From contig JAIVFJ010000228.1 of the NCBI GenBank assembly GCA_025765615.1, positions 33,668-97,667 of the forward strand: 64,000 bases of DNA, given 5' to 3'. Under the pieces are notes generated by a model. The model was not told the DNA's origin and ran no database searches. It was given only the letters and a program-made list of their open reading frames with translations. Below, piece by piece: positions 20,821-30,180 of this stretch. A program made the position numbers and the translations under genes. How positions within the stretch are numbered: the first letter of the stretch is position 1; each line of letters opens with the position of its first letter. This stretch comes from Zopfochytrium polystomum. Its lineage: Eukaryota > Chytridiomycota > Chytridiomycetes > Chytridiales > Chytridiaceae.

Positions 20821-22400
20821 GGCCTCTTCTGCAACTTGGTGGGGTACCTGGTCTTGAACTTGAGCAGAAGGTCTTGGCAGTGAGTGAGGTTTGACTCAGG
20901 TTCCCAGGTGTTGTCAGCATCTGAGTAACCCTTCCACTTAACAAGGAACTTGAGTGTCCTTCCAAACCACTTGGCATCTAAGATTTGTTCAACCTCAAAT
21001 TCCTCTTCACCTTCTACCTCAACTGGAGGAGGAGGAGGAACAACTCTGCCTGGAATGGAATTGGCCACAAACTTCTCCAAAAGGCTGACATGGAAAACTG
21101 GGTGGATCTTCATGGATGCAGGGAGATCCAGCTTGAAGGTGACTGGATTGATTTGCTCCAAGATCTTGAAAGGTCTCAACTTGAGGTTGTCTAGCTTGGG
21201 ACTTGGTCTTTTGGACTGCAAGTTCTTCCTCATGCCTGGCCAGTAAAAGTCTCTGGAAGCAAGCTCATATGTCTTGTGCTCTCCTGGGTGTCCAGCTGTT
21301 GCTGCAACATGCCTTGTCTTGAGTATCTCAAGTTTTTCCTCTTCTTGGCTGATTTGAATCTTGTGAGGCTTGGGGTCCTTGGAAATAGCATGGGCCCACA
21401 CACTGTCAGGAAGCAGTGAAAGGTGTGTCTTGGAAGGTGGGGTGAAACCATCTCCCCCTTCAGGTGCAAGGTCTGTCCTTCTGTGCTCATCAGCAGTGGG
21501 GCTTGAATTGTTGACTGGGAACTGTGATTCTTGAATCTTTGACTGAGGGTTCTGTTCTTGGCAAAGACTGTGAGCTGTGGAGCTTGAATCTTGAATTTGG
21601 ACTGTGAACTGTGGTACTTGAATCTTTGACTGTGGGTTCTGTGAACTACAGACTTGGCCATGACTGTGAGCTCTATGAGCTGTACTGGAATCTTGACTAT
21701 GAACTGTGAACTGTGAAACTTGAATCTTGGCTGGGATCTGTGAGCTGCAGGCTGATACTGGAGCTGTCATTTGTGGTTGACCTTGGATACTAGGCTGAGA
21801 GCCTTGAATCAGGGACTTGAGAGCATGAGACTTGGAGGCTTGACTTGAGTTTTGGGTGACTGTTCCAATTGGTGGAGGTTGGACTTGACCAGTGACCCAA
21901 TCAATGGCAGGGTTCTGGGCTTGCAGCCATGGTAATCCCAGGATGACAGAGAATGTGGGTGAGCCAAGATCCAATACTTCCAGGTTGACCATGGATGGTG
22001 GAAAGTCTTGGATGTGGAGGTTTAGCTTGGTTTCATGGCTGATTTCCTTGAACAGAGCATGATTGGCAAAGTGGACCTTGAGGGGTGTGGATTTCTTGAT
22101 GGTGGGAATGGCACAAGACTTGAAAAGGGTGGCATCAATGATGTTGCAGGATGATCCAGAGTCGATAAGGGCCTTGGTTGTGATGGTTGACTTGGGTGAG
22201 AGTTGAATCTTGACATCCATGGTGAGTTGGTGGGGCTTGGAATCTGAGGTGTTTGTGGTGCTGGTGGTGGTGATGAAACAGGGGCAGCTTGGACGAGGGT
22301 CCAGGGAATTGCCCCTCAGTGAGCCTGGACCTGGGAGTTTGGGTGCTTCTTCCTTGGGCAGTCCTTGACAGCGTGTTCCTTGGAGCCACAGTAGAAACAC
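20805..22400 (-). CDS. Protease-chromodomain polyprotein of the LTR element (RT/IN core deleted)
   Basis: A 531-aa open frame overlapping gag by 85 bp and lying in the -1 frame relative to it, so it is probably made by frameshifting. Order: a linker, a retropepsin-like aspartic protease (ALIDSGSSCNIID, ending VILGLPWLQAQNP), a Ser/Gln-rich spacer with three KIQxxQFxV repeats, then a stub of the integrase zinc domain (RHVAATAGHPGEHKT...YWPGM) with the HH pair but no CC pair. It then joins directly to the integrase tail (RPFKILEQINPVTFKLDLP) and a canonical chromodomain (EVEQILDAKW, LVKWKGY, NTWEPE). RT, RNase H and the DDE core are absent without breaking the frame. The protein could process gag and bind methylated histone H3. 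Confidence 0.9.
   Translation of the reverse strand: MFLLWLQGTRCQGLPKEEAPKLPGPGSLRGNSLDPRPSCPCFITTTSTTNTSDSKPHQLTMDVKIQLSPKSTITTKALIDSGSSCNIIDATLFKSCAIPTIKKSTPLKVHFANHALFKEISHETKLNLHIQDFPPSMVNLEVLDLGSPTFSVILGLPWLQAQNPAIDWVTGQVQPPPIGTVTQNSSQASKSHALKSLIQGSQPSIQGQPQMTAPVSACSSQIPAKIQVSQFTVHSQDSSTAHRAHSHGQVCSSQNPQSKIQVPQFTVQIQDSSSTAHSLCQEQNPQSKIQESQFPVNNSSPTADEHRRTDLAPEGGDGFTPPSKTHLSLLPDSVWAHAISKDPKPHKIQISQEEEKLEILKTRHVAATAGHPGEHKTYELASRDFYWPGMRKNLQSKRPSPKLDNLKLRPFKILEQINPVTFKLDLPASMKIHPVFHVSLLEKFVANSIPGRVVPPPPPVEVEGEEEFEVEQILDAKWFGRTLKFLVKWKGYSDADNTWEPESNLTHCQDLLLKFKTRYPTKLQKRPKRGR
21490..21770 (-). repeat. Imperfect coding repeat in the spacer
   Basis: Three to four imperfect units encode variants of KIQVPQFTVQ-Q-D-S and AHS, with parallel similarity at the DNA level. 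They lie where RT and RNase H would sit in a full element, between protease and integrase stub. Confidence 0.6.
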
Positions 22401-23239
22401 AGTCCCTGCTGGGCCCTCCTTGTTTTCTCCTCTTGGCTCAGAGGACTCTTAGGAAGTGTCTCAACTGCATCCACTTGCATGGGTTCAGGAACTGTAAGAG
22501 CTTGAGGAACTGGGGTAGGTCTTGATGTAGTTCCTACTTGTCTTTGCTTCAGCCTCTTGGAGTAGAGTCTGTTGTCAATCTTGATGGCAAGGAGAATGTA
22601 CTCTTCCAAGGTCTCAGGGATGTGCAGAGACTGGGAGAGCATGTCTTGGATAGACTCATGGAGACCATCATGGTACAGCTCCATCAGAGCTGCATCATTG
22701 TATCCAGAGTCTCTGGCTAGTTGCTTGAATTGGTTGGTGTAGGCCACACAAGATTGCTTTCCTTGCTTGATATGCTTGAGCTTGGATCTTGCTGTCCAAG
22801 ATGCGTAGGGGTCACCAAAGGTAGCTTCCAGCCCCTCCCAGAGCTCTTGCAGGGTGGTGGGTGTGCTTGGGAGAGATCTGTACCATGATTGAGCTTGACC
22901 AGACAGGAGGGTGCTTGTGAAAAGAACCTTGACTTGCTCACTGGGAAATCTTGAAGGTTGGAGAAGGATGACATTCTCCACAGTGGCCATAAAGTTCCTG
23001 AGGTCTTTGGCCAGCCCAGTGAACTTGTCAGGGCTGGGAACCTTGGGCTCTCTTGCTTGGTTGGTTTGGGGCAGGGGAAGAGCTTGATGTTCTTGTTGGT
23101 GAAGTTGTTGTTGAAGCTGGTGCTGCTGGTGAAGGACTTGTTCTTGAAGTTGGTGTGTCTGTCTTGAAAGGGCTTGTAATTGGTCCATCAAGGCTTGGAA
23201 GGCAGTTGCATCAGGGAAGGTGTTGTTTGGGTCAGACAT
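22316..23239 (-). CDS. Gag of the LTR element
   Basis: 307 aa starting MSDPNNTF. Residues 15-60 are Gln/His-rich and likely coiled. A retrotransposon gag capsid-like region follows (DLRNFMATVENV, SWYRSLPST, LEATFGDPYA, YTNQFKQLARDSGYND, YHDGL). Near the C terminus is one CCHC zinc knuckle, CFYCGSKEHAVKDC (CX2CX4HX4C), for RNA packaging. The frame is intact. The ATG lies about 120 nt downstream of the predicted transcription start and is the first ATG after the PBS. Confidence 0.9.
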   Translation of the reverse strand: MSDPNNTFPDATAFQALMDQLQALSRQTHQLQEQVLHQQHQLQQQLHQQEHQALPLPQTNQAREPKVPSPDKFTGLAKDLRNFMATVENVILLQPSRFPSEQVKVLFTSTLLSGQAQSWYRSLPSTPTTLQELWEGLEATFGDPYASWTARSKLKHIKQGKQSCVAYTNQFKQLARDSGYNDAALMELYHDGLHESIQDMLSQSLHIPETLEEYILLAIKIDNRLYSKRLKQRQVGTTSRPTPVPQALTVPEPMQVDAVETLPKSPLSQEEKTRRAQQGLCFYCGSKEHAVKDCPRKKHPNSQVQAH

Positions 23240-23266
23240 GATGGCAGAGAGTAGTAGGAGAGGGTG

Positions 23267-23277
23267 AAGTGAATTAT
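23267..23277 (-). other. Primer binding site, self-priming type
   Basis: Two bases inside the 5' LTR, the minus strand reads ATAATTCACTT. This is the exact complement of AAGTGAATTAT, found in the LTR at 23360-23350, about 35 nt after the TATA box, where the RNA should start. In Tf1 and sushi elements the first 11 nt of the mRNA fold back to prime from such a PBS. No match to a common tRNA 3' end was recognised. Confidence 0.75.
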
Positions 23278-23388
23278 GATGTCAGGAACAGGGCAGGACA
23301 GGACAAGGCAGACAAGGAACTGAGAGGAGTGATGATTGTATTGGAAACAATAATTCACTTGAGGGATGGGACAGGTCCCCCATCCCCC

Positions 23389-23395
23389 TTTTATA
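23389..23395 (-). promoter_or_regulatory. TATA box of the LTR promoter
   Basis: TATAAAA on the minus strand followed by a G-run. It lies about 110 nt downstream of the heat-shock-element array and 35 nt upstream of the AAGTGAATTAT sequence that pairs with the PBS. Confidence 0.8.
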
Positions 23396-23504
23396 CCTTT
23401 TGAGAGTGTTCCTTGTCAAGACTCCAAGAAAGTTCCAGAAAGAGCAATTAGTAATACAATGATACCAATGATACCAATGACAACAAGACAAGTCAGGAAA
23501 GCAA

Positions 23505-23711
23505 AGAAGGTTCCAGAAGGTTCCACAAGGTTCCATGAAGGAATGTTCTAGAAGGTTCCAGAAGGTTCCAGAAGGTTCCATGAAGGAATGTTCTAGAAGG
23601 TTCCAGAAGGTTCCAGAAGGTTCCATGAAGGAATGTCCTAGAATGTTCCAGAAGGTTCCAGAAGGTTCCATGAAGGAAGAATGTTCTAGAATGTTCCAGA
23701 GGTTTCCAGAG
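23505..23711. promoter_or_regulatory. Heat-shock-element array in the promoter LTR
   Basis: Same array as 20584-20790, shifted by 2921 bp: some two dozen TTC/GAA units, with two runs of seven in perfect 5-nt phase. It sits directly upstream of the TATA box in U3, the correct place to drive element transcription through heat-shock factor. Confidence 0.85.
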
Positions 23712-24090
23712 GGTGATTCATAACACTTTTACCCATCTTCTTTGGATCCTTCACCATCCCCCCCTTGCTCGTGGCAGTTTTTTCCGTCTGATGACCCCAC
23801 CACAAGTGGAATTCTTCCGCATTGTTAACTGGACTCACACACTCCCAAACCCCCAACTCCTTTCTCATCACTACTCCAGGCTCCCTGAACGCCTTCACCC
23901 TTCCTACCACAATTTCCACTTGGTCCAATGCCTTGGCTGCCCCATTGGCTCACCCCCATTCTCTTACCCCTGCAGCAAGCACATCTCTCCCTACAATCCA
24001 ACTTCCCTTTTCACCTGCCAACACAAAGAGATACATAGCGCCAAAACCTGCGTCCAGAACCAAATTTCACTGCACAAAGAAATGAACGCC

Positions 24091-24509
24091 ACAGCTCTTC
24101 TGGGCACATTCGCTGCACATATCGTTGGCGTTATGGCGAAATTACGTCTCAACAGAAAAAAAAATCTTTCAAACCCCTTCGAGAAAGAATCAAATGCCCA
24201 TAAGTGCAGATTCTTTGAAGCTGTTCTTGTTTGTCCAGTGGAGCGAGACGGTTGAAAGTTGGTAGGGGATGTTGACATCAGTGGGGGGGAAAGTTTGGCA
24301 AAGAAATCGGAATGGCAGGGCAACAAGGGGAACGTCAAGCGTCCTTGTAGCATTTTATTCAGAGACGGGTAACAGCGGCAGCCATAGCAGTATCCATTGG
24401 ACGTGACGGGACGGGAAATTGGCGCAGAAGACGATGTGATGTGGGTGAGGGTTAAATCGGTGCAAGGTTCAGTTTCAGGAAGGCGGATGTGGCTCCTTTC
24501 GCATGCAAA
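24091..24509. other. Intergenic, nothing assigned
   Basis: Lies between the end of the LINE relic and the frameshifted F-box gene. No coding exon or RNA gene is supported. Confidence 0.4.
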
Positions 24510-25938
24510 CTACTCTTTCGCTTTTTCCGACGCCACAAAAGCTGCGGAGTCGAACCTGTCCCTCCATAAGTTGATGTGGCGGAGCTCATGGACCGGGACA
24601 CTTGACCTCTCCAAATTGCAAAGAAACATCATAGTGAAGTAGCGGTTCCACACGCTTCCCGTCCAGCAGTAATCACCGAACAAGGCCCTGGCACTGAAAT
24701 TCAGTCGCTGGGCGAGATTCGGGCCAAGGTATGAGTGGCAGGTCAGCGAGGCGGTCGCACTGCTCTCGCCGATATCCTCCCGGCGTGTAAGCACTGCAAT
24801 GCCCGGGGATAGGTCCCTGTTGAAAACGAGTAGAAGCGAGATGTACTGTGAACAAGATGACATTAGCAGAGGACAACAACAGTTCGCGCTGCATAAATCC
24901 TCACCGAGTCCGACGTATCATACCAACAAGAAGTATGCTCGTTTTGCAGGGGCAAGGTCCCAAGGCACGGACGCCAGGCGCTCTTTTCCAGGTTTTCCAG
25001 GTCTTCCAATCGTTTCCTAACATGGTGCCCGTCTTTCTCCACAGTAGAACCAGAACCGTCGTCCGCGGGGCGATCTTCGCTTTCGTGCACGGGGGCCACG
25101 ACACCACCCTGCCTCTTCTGCTGCCTCTCTTTTTGTTCCAAGATCGCGCGCCGCCCCGCCGGGTCGCAGCCGAAAAACACGCGCAGCGCAAACGCCTTCC
25201 ATCCCGCCCGCCCCGCGTCGGAGAGCCATCCTAGGTACACCAACGCCTTGTCGCTAGACCGGTCGACACGGCACTCGGCCTCTGTGGGTGCCTCGGCAAA
25301 GAAGCTGCGAATGTCCTTGTTTGCAAAGTCCTTTGCGGTGGAACGGGTCAGTCAGAAGCCCTTTCTCATCTGATCGAGGCCTCACCTCACACCTCGTCCG
25401 CACTCTGCTATTCTCGTTCAAGTCTCCACCACTCCACGTATCGGCTGGCGCCGCTGCGGCAATCGCGTGCTCCCTTTCCTCCATTGGGTTAGTCCCTCGC
25501 TCCTGTCGAAATGCGACCGACTCCATCGGACGATGGGCTCCGTTCCACCAGAACCAAGAGGGGCAGCCGCGGCAGGCCATGGTTTGTCGCTGTCGGGATC
25601 TTCGAGATAGACATCTTCGGCGCCCAACGACCAGACGTCACCAGCCGGCAGACGCGCGACAAAAGTGTTGCCGCGGAAGTACGTTGAAAAGAGTGATCTT
25701 CGCCACACGGATTCGTCTGCGCTTTCTGCCACCTGTTTGTTGGTTGTCAGAAAGGCGATCAATTGAGGAAAGGGCGGTATCAGATGGACCCCACACGTCG
25801 CCAGGCAGCCGAGGCTTTGGTGGCGGCCCAGAGATCCGGGACTGCAAGTCGCGATAAGAACTGGGCAACAACCGTGTCGGGGAGAGGCGACACGCTTCCC
25901 GTTGCTGGCGCAGCAGAAGTCGCGGTGATGTCTGCCAT
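24510..25938 (-). pseudogene. F-box protein paralogue A, probably frameshifted
   Basis: Same four-exon plan as the intact paralogue at 31466-32749: 25938-25795, 25732-25387, 25330-24905, 24845-24510. Exon 1 encodes an F-box-like segment (LPDTVVAQFLSRLAVPDLWAA) that should bind Skp1 in an SCF ubiquitin ligase. Exons 3 and 4 carry the conserved ALVYLGWLSDAGRAGWKAFALRV and ISLLLVFNRDLSPGIAVL blocks. Exon 2 is 346 nt against 342 in the paralogue, so it cannot keep frame between phase-0 introns. The shift falls near 25490-25530 (between a VRWSR-like and an EREHAIAAAAP-like segment). An unseen extra intron is an alternative. Confidence 0.65.
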
Positions 25939-26451
25939 CCCCCTGCTGCGCACGTGTTTGATTAGCTTAGTTCTTTGATTTGACTGTACCCAACTTATAT
26001 CTCGTCGACGCGCTGTCAGTTTGAGGGAGCGGGACGTTGAGATCCACCCCCCACTCGGATGGTCCTTCATCTTCATCGTTCAGCTCGAGGCTGTCTCAGC
26101 CATCCTGTGTCTATTGTGTATCCGAAAATTGGGGGAGGGGGGGGGGGGAGAATGGCATGCGGCCCATCGCGCCGCGCGAGTTGAAACCTGCAGAATCAGT
26201 GCCCGCATCCACGGGTCAAGCACTGCAAACGACCTCGATGTGACCTTTTTCTTTCTGCTGCCGATCGCACCTGTTGATTTCATACCAAAAGGAAGAGATT
26301 GGTGAACTGCATTTTTAATGTCGTTATGAAACTAACGTCGTTCACAGTGGAACGGCAGCGAACAGCAGAGAGTAAGAACAAAGGCAGTAAACGAACGAGG
26401 GCGAGGCCCCAATATACAAGTATTTTGTAAGCCAAGATTCCGCGCTGCCAT

Positions 26452-27799
26452 TCATCGATTGAATCTACAGCGCGAGCACGAATACTCCCGACACCACGAG
26501 CACTCAAAGTAAAACTGCGGCATCAGCCAGCCGCACGTCCCACACTTTGTCGAGCCCGAGCGGTACCCCCACCGGTGCTGATGCCCGTCATACCGCGTCC
26601 TGATGGCCTCCCGCAAAGTCTGCCTCACCGCCTCGTTGCGCCTCTCGTCGGGCCGCAGCCGGTCGTCCAGGATCCGTTCCAGCTCCGCGGGCGGTATCAG
26701 CTCGCACGTGCAGCTGTGCCACGTCTCCAGGCACGTGTAACAGAACTCGTGCCGGCACTTGCACGTCATGTGCACGCACCCCGTGTGCTTCTCGATCACG
26801 AACCCGCACGAAGGACACCGCTTCCACCCGTGCTGCGCCGCCAATGCCGCCATCTGCTCGTCGTGGGCGCCGGCGGCGGCGGCTGGTGCGGGCGGGCTGC
26901 GCCACTCGTTGAGGAAGCGCTCGTACGTCGCCCGCTCGGTCTGCGTGAAGACGTGGAGGAAGAGGGCGTCGGGGATTTCTTGCTTGCAGCAGCGGAGGGG
27001 GACCAAGTCCCGGTCGCGAAGCGATTTTTTGGCGAGGCTGGAAACGCAGCCGGTGCAGTACTCGTGCGCGCAGGGCATTTTTGATAGACGCTGCGGGGGG
27101 TAGTTTTCAGTGCAGGTGACGCAGCTGCGATCGAGGGGGCTGGGTTGCGCTCGGGAGGAGCTGGCTTTCGGAAGGAAGCGCGAGGCGCTGGTACGGTGCG
27201 GACGGAATAGAATACCTCAGAAAAGCGGCAGCGATTTGAGTTGCATCCCATTGAAACTCACCTTCCTCGCATGGGGAGGCTGGAGTAGCTGTCCCCAGCG
27301 TCACTGCTTGCGGCGGATGCAACCGAGGGCGACGGAGATCGTAGCCAAAATGGCACCCTGTAACCATTGCTTAGCACAAACTAGTGAATGCCGAAAGGGC
27401 CAACCTGGGATTCTCTGGCGTCGCAGCGGCAGGCGAGCCCCTTCGACTCGGAGGCACCAACGCCCCAGGCGACTTTGCGCCCGCTCGAACAACGGCACTT
27501 GGCGAAACGCCGCGCTCAATCAAAAGCGCCAGGCGGTGATCGGCGGACTCCATGGCCTCGAGCTTCGCGTGCGTCGCCAGCGCATCCTCGTCCGTCACGC
27601 CGGCGGTATGGAGGCTGAGGGCCATCACCAGCCCTGCCCATTCGCTGTGGACCTCCTCCAGCTGCAGCCGGGCAGCCACCGCAAAGTCGCTCTCGGCCGC
27701 CGCCTTGCCCGCCGCGCCCTTCTCTTGGTCGTCTTGCATGAGCTCCTCGCTCAGCTCAAGCGCACTGAGGAGGTCGCGGAGTGATTCCAGCGAGTCCAT
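26452..27799 (-). CDS. IBR/RING-between-RING-type E3 ubiquitin ligase
   Basis: Exons 27799-27405, 27357-27262 and 27187-26452 give 408 aa. An acidic and helical N terminus (SDFAVAARLQLEEV) is common in fungal IBR proteins. A Ser-rich linker precedes the first RING, which starts at Cys186 (CVTC ... CAHEYCTGC). The last module has CPSCGFVIEKHTGC, HMTCKC and HEFCYTC, typical of the IBR/Rcat region, followed by a Cys-rich tail (CGTCGW, CSWCREYSCSRC). It should transfer ubiquitin through a RING-HECT-hybrid mechanism. The first intron is only 47 nt. The acceptor at 27188 was chosen because it is the one that joins the Ser-rich exon to the RING frame. Confidence 0.82.
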
Positions 27800-28148
27800 T
27801 GCAACTTAGGGGTCTTGTCGGAGCTCGACTGCGTGTGTGCTTGTCCTGACTGCAAGAAAGCTTATCTGCACAATCTGCTGGGGGGACATTTTTGGGCCAT
27901 GGACGGGCCAACATTCACCTGGACAAGAATTTTGGGTGGACCAAAATTCATTCCAATTTTGGCCTCTTCGGCTGTGGGACCAAACACCATGGCGCACCCC
28001 TGACCCTATATTGAACCTTCACATCTCTCGCCCCACCTCCAAACAACTCCACACAATTCATACAACGCGGCGCCTGTTTTTTCCACCTACATTTCGGCCG
28101 CAACATCATTCGCTGCACGTCTGCTCGTAAGAGCAAACGATGGACCTG

Positions 28149-29577
28149 TCATATGATCTTCCTGCCGGCACCACCACCACCACCACTTGCGGACTTTGCT
28201 TTAGCAGCAGCGGGGTTTGCAGCTGACCGCGCCGCAGCCTCTTTGCTCCCGCGAGCCCTGCCAATGGTGCGGCCGCCGTTTTTCTTCGCCTTCAAGACGG
28301 CGGCGTCGGCGCCCGCCTTGGAAGCTTTGGCACACGCCGCGGCGCTGCCAGCCCGACGGAACAATGCGCGGTCGGCGCGAAACTGGAACCCGTGGGTCGA
28401 GCACGCCTCACGGATGTTGTATTGGTCGCGGTCCTTTCGGCCTTCGACGGTGTATTTGTCGGAGATTTTCCTGACTGGTGGTGGTTCGGACCGTGGAATA
28501 TAAAAATTGGAGTAACGAACAAAAAAAAGAAAGAAATGCGTAACGCACCGATACCCCAGTCGATAAGCTCCATTTTGGGGACGCTTCCCTGTTGTGGAGA
28601 AAGAAAGAAGGAAGATCGATGGGTTTTAGTCTTGTATGATTTCCCTCACGTACATCCCCGACGACAAACTTAACTGGTTTGTCGCTGGGGCTCGAGTGCG
28701 CACGAATATTCCCGGCGTTAGTGTCGTAGTGAACGTAGCCCACGTTTTTCTGATTTTGCACAACCTGGCCGTAGATCTCGTCGCTCAGCTTCGCCTTGTG
28801 CGGGTGGTCTTCGGGCTTCTCGCCTGTCAAAAGATACTTTGCCTTTGTCGCGGGGCTGTCTTTCTGAGTTTGCAGCCAGTCATCCAGCCCCGCAGTCCCG
28901 ATTTTCTTCTGCACCATTTTGTTTTTCTCGGCCGAAATGAGATGGCCAGCTGAGAGTCGTTGGAGGTGCAAGGAAAGTGTTGGCACGATATTAATAACGG
29001 AGAGAAAAGAAAAAAAGAAAAAAATCGACCCGTTACATTTACCTGCCTGCGTTGCCTCCACTTCGTTTGCCCAAAAATGCTTTTTTGGCTGTGGCTCCTT
29101 GTATATGACATCTTCTGATCCGAGCTTCGCGTGGTAGACAGTCCCAAACTTTCCCTGTTTGGCAACTTTTTCGCCAATCTGGACATCGGAAACGAGTCAC
29201 TTTTCTTTTTCATCAAGAATGATCACAAACGAAGGTCTCGGATCTCACCTGAACCGATACACCGCCCACATTTTCTGTTGTTCCTGTCTATGTTGAGTAG
29301 ACATGCTTAGGCAAGAAATGGAGCGGGAAGGCAGGAGGGACGCTGAAGAAAGCCAAGAAAGAGAGGGCGAGAGAGCGAGCCCAATCGTGCTCACCTTTGA
29401 TGGTCCTTCGTCGCCCCAGCCGGCGGCTTGAGAGGGGAAGAGGGCGGGCATGGCTGCCAGCAGGAGTAGGAGGCGGACGGCGGTGCTGACGGCGGCAGAC
29501 GCGGCGGGAAAGCGGCGGCGGCTGTGGCGGCGGGAGGCTGTTACCGTTGCTGCTGCGATAGCGGCGGGCGGAGGCAT
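28149..29577 (-). CDS. Signal-peptide-bearing protein-kinase-like protein
   Basis: Six exons (29577-29395, 29287-29249, 29178-29043, 28949-28654, 28588-28549, 28474-28149) give 339 aa. After a basic, Ala-rich start comes a strong hydrophobic run (RLLLLLAAMPALF, ending QAAG), so it should enter the secretory pathway. The rest is a comp compact kinase-like fold: glycine-rich loop GEKVAKQGKFGTVY (76-89), candidate ATP-binding Lys101, candidate helix-C Glu113, catalytic loop VHYDTNAGN (D195, N200), and DWG (228-230) in place of DFG. The tail is Lys/Ala/Gly-rich (HMG-like composition). The catalytic residues are present, so activity is possible. The exact family is not recognised; aminoglycoside-phosphotransferase or FunK-like folds are alternatives. 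Confidence 0.7.
29001..29040. repeat. Short dispersed repeat inside an intron of the kinase-like gene
   Basis: An A-rich tract ending in ATCGACCCGTTACATTT. The same tract recurs at about 30316-30355 with one base changed, in intergenic DNA next to a poly-T run. It may be the end of a small retroposed element. Confidence 0.45.
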
Positions 29578-30180
29578 TTGTTTGCCTTTTTTTTTTTTTT
29601 TTTTTTTTTTTTGTGTTTTTTGTTCTCCCAAAATTCGCTTGTCTCCATATCTGTTCAATGTGTCCCCGCGGTAAGAAGAGCGAAGAATCAATGCATCGCC
29701 ATAGCTATCACAAAACATAAAAAAAAAGTTCACATCACTTGTTTGTTTTCTATTTGTTTTTTGTTGGTTTGTCTGTTGTTTTTGTCTTCTTTGTTTTCTG
29801 CATTTTATTTTTATCATTTTGTGCTTGTTTTTTCCTTTCTTTCCTTTTTTTTTTTTTTTTTTATTCCTGGAAAATGAAAATGGTTCAAGAAACGGACCAA
29901 CAAGGTTTCTTCCGCCTCTTCTTCACAGGAAGAAATGGTTTGACGGAAAAAAAGGGTGCCATTTTTGATTGGCAGAAACGCATGAAACGCATGAAATGGC
30001 GATCCATTTGAACCGAGCTCTTGTAAAGCAGTCTCCCTGCACAGAATTATCGGGAGGGAGATCAGAGATACGCACGCGGGCACCACCATACCGTGATGAT
30101 GAAGTGCAAACACTTCGCTGCACCGCGTTTGGCCCAAGGGTTTCGGGTTGTGGGGGTTTTCACTGCCAGTTTTTTCAGCC
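29578..30180. repeat. Poly-T tracts and SINE-like repeat copy
   Basis: Long T runs lie at about 29588-29612 and 29849-29870. A segment at about 30081-30165 matches 30471-30555 (minus-strand GGTAYGGTGGTG motif, then AAGTGTTTGCACTTCG and ACCCAAAACCC-like sequence). A B-box-like GGTTCAAATGG is on the minus strand near 30004-30018. A second shared piece (CTCCAnAATTCnCTT and CCATATCTnGTTCAATG) is at 29620-29662 and 30378-30412. No coding capacity is seen. Confidence 0.5.

Larger units (their letters stand above)
20359..23725 (-). mobile_element. Young non-autonomous chromodomain (Ty3-type) LTR retroelement
   Basis: A complete 3367-bp element on the minus strand: 5' LTR 23725-23280, PBS, gag, a protease-chromodomain frame, PPT, 3' LTR 20804-20359, flanked by CTTTT duplications and inserted in the LINE relic. 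It lacks reverse transcriptase, RNase H and the integrase catalytic core, yet both frames are open and the LTRs look identical. It must therefore have moved recently using enzymes supplied by a relative. The chromodomain and the self-complementary PBS place it with Tf1/sushi-like chromoviruses. Confidence 0.93.
23280..23725 (-). repeat. LTR (5' LTR in element orientation, promoter copy)
   Basis: 446 bp, apparently identical to 20359-20804. In minus-strand order it holds the heat-shock-element array (23711-23505), a TATA box (23395-23389), the predicted start (about 23360) and the R/U5 region, ending CCTGACA. Confidence 0.95.
17381..24090 (+). mobile_element. Non-LTR (LINE) retroelement relic, split by an LTR element
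   Basis: A plus-strand LINE remnant runs from about 17381 to 20358 and resumes at 23726 after the LTR insertion; the 3' limit near 24090 is a guess. It has an endonuclease tail (RLDSIWLSP and TSDHLPFNIIL), a reverse transcriptase and a 3' region. Coding is broken into at least four frames, so it is an inactive copy. Base composition (C/T-rich on this strand) differs from neighbouring host exons. Confidence 0.75.
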
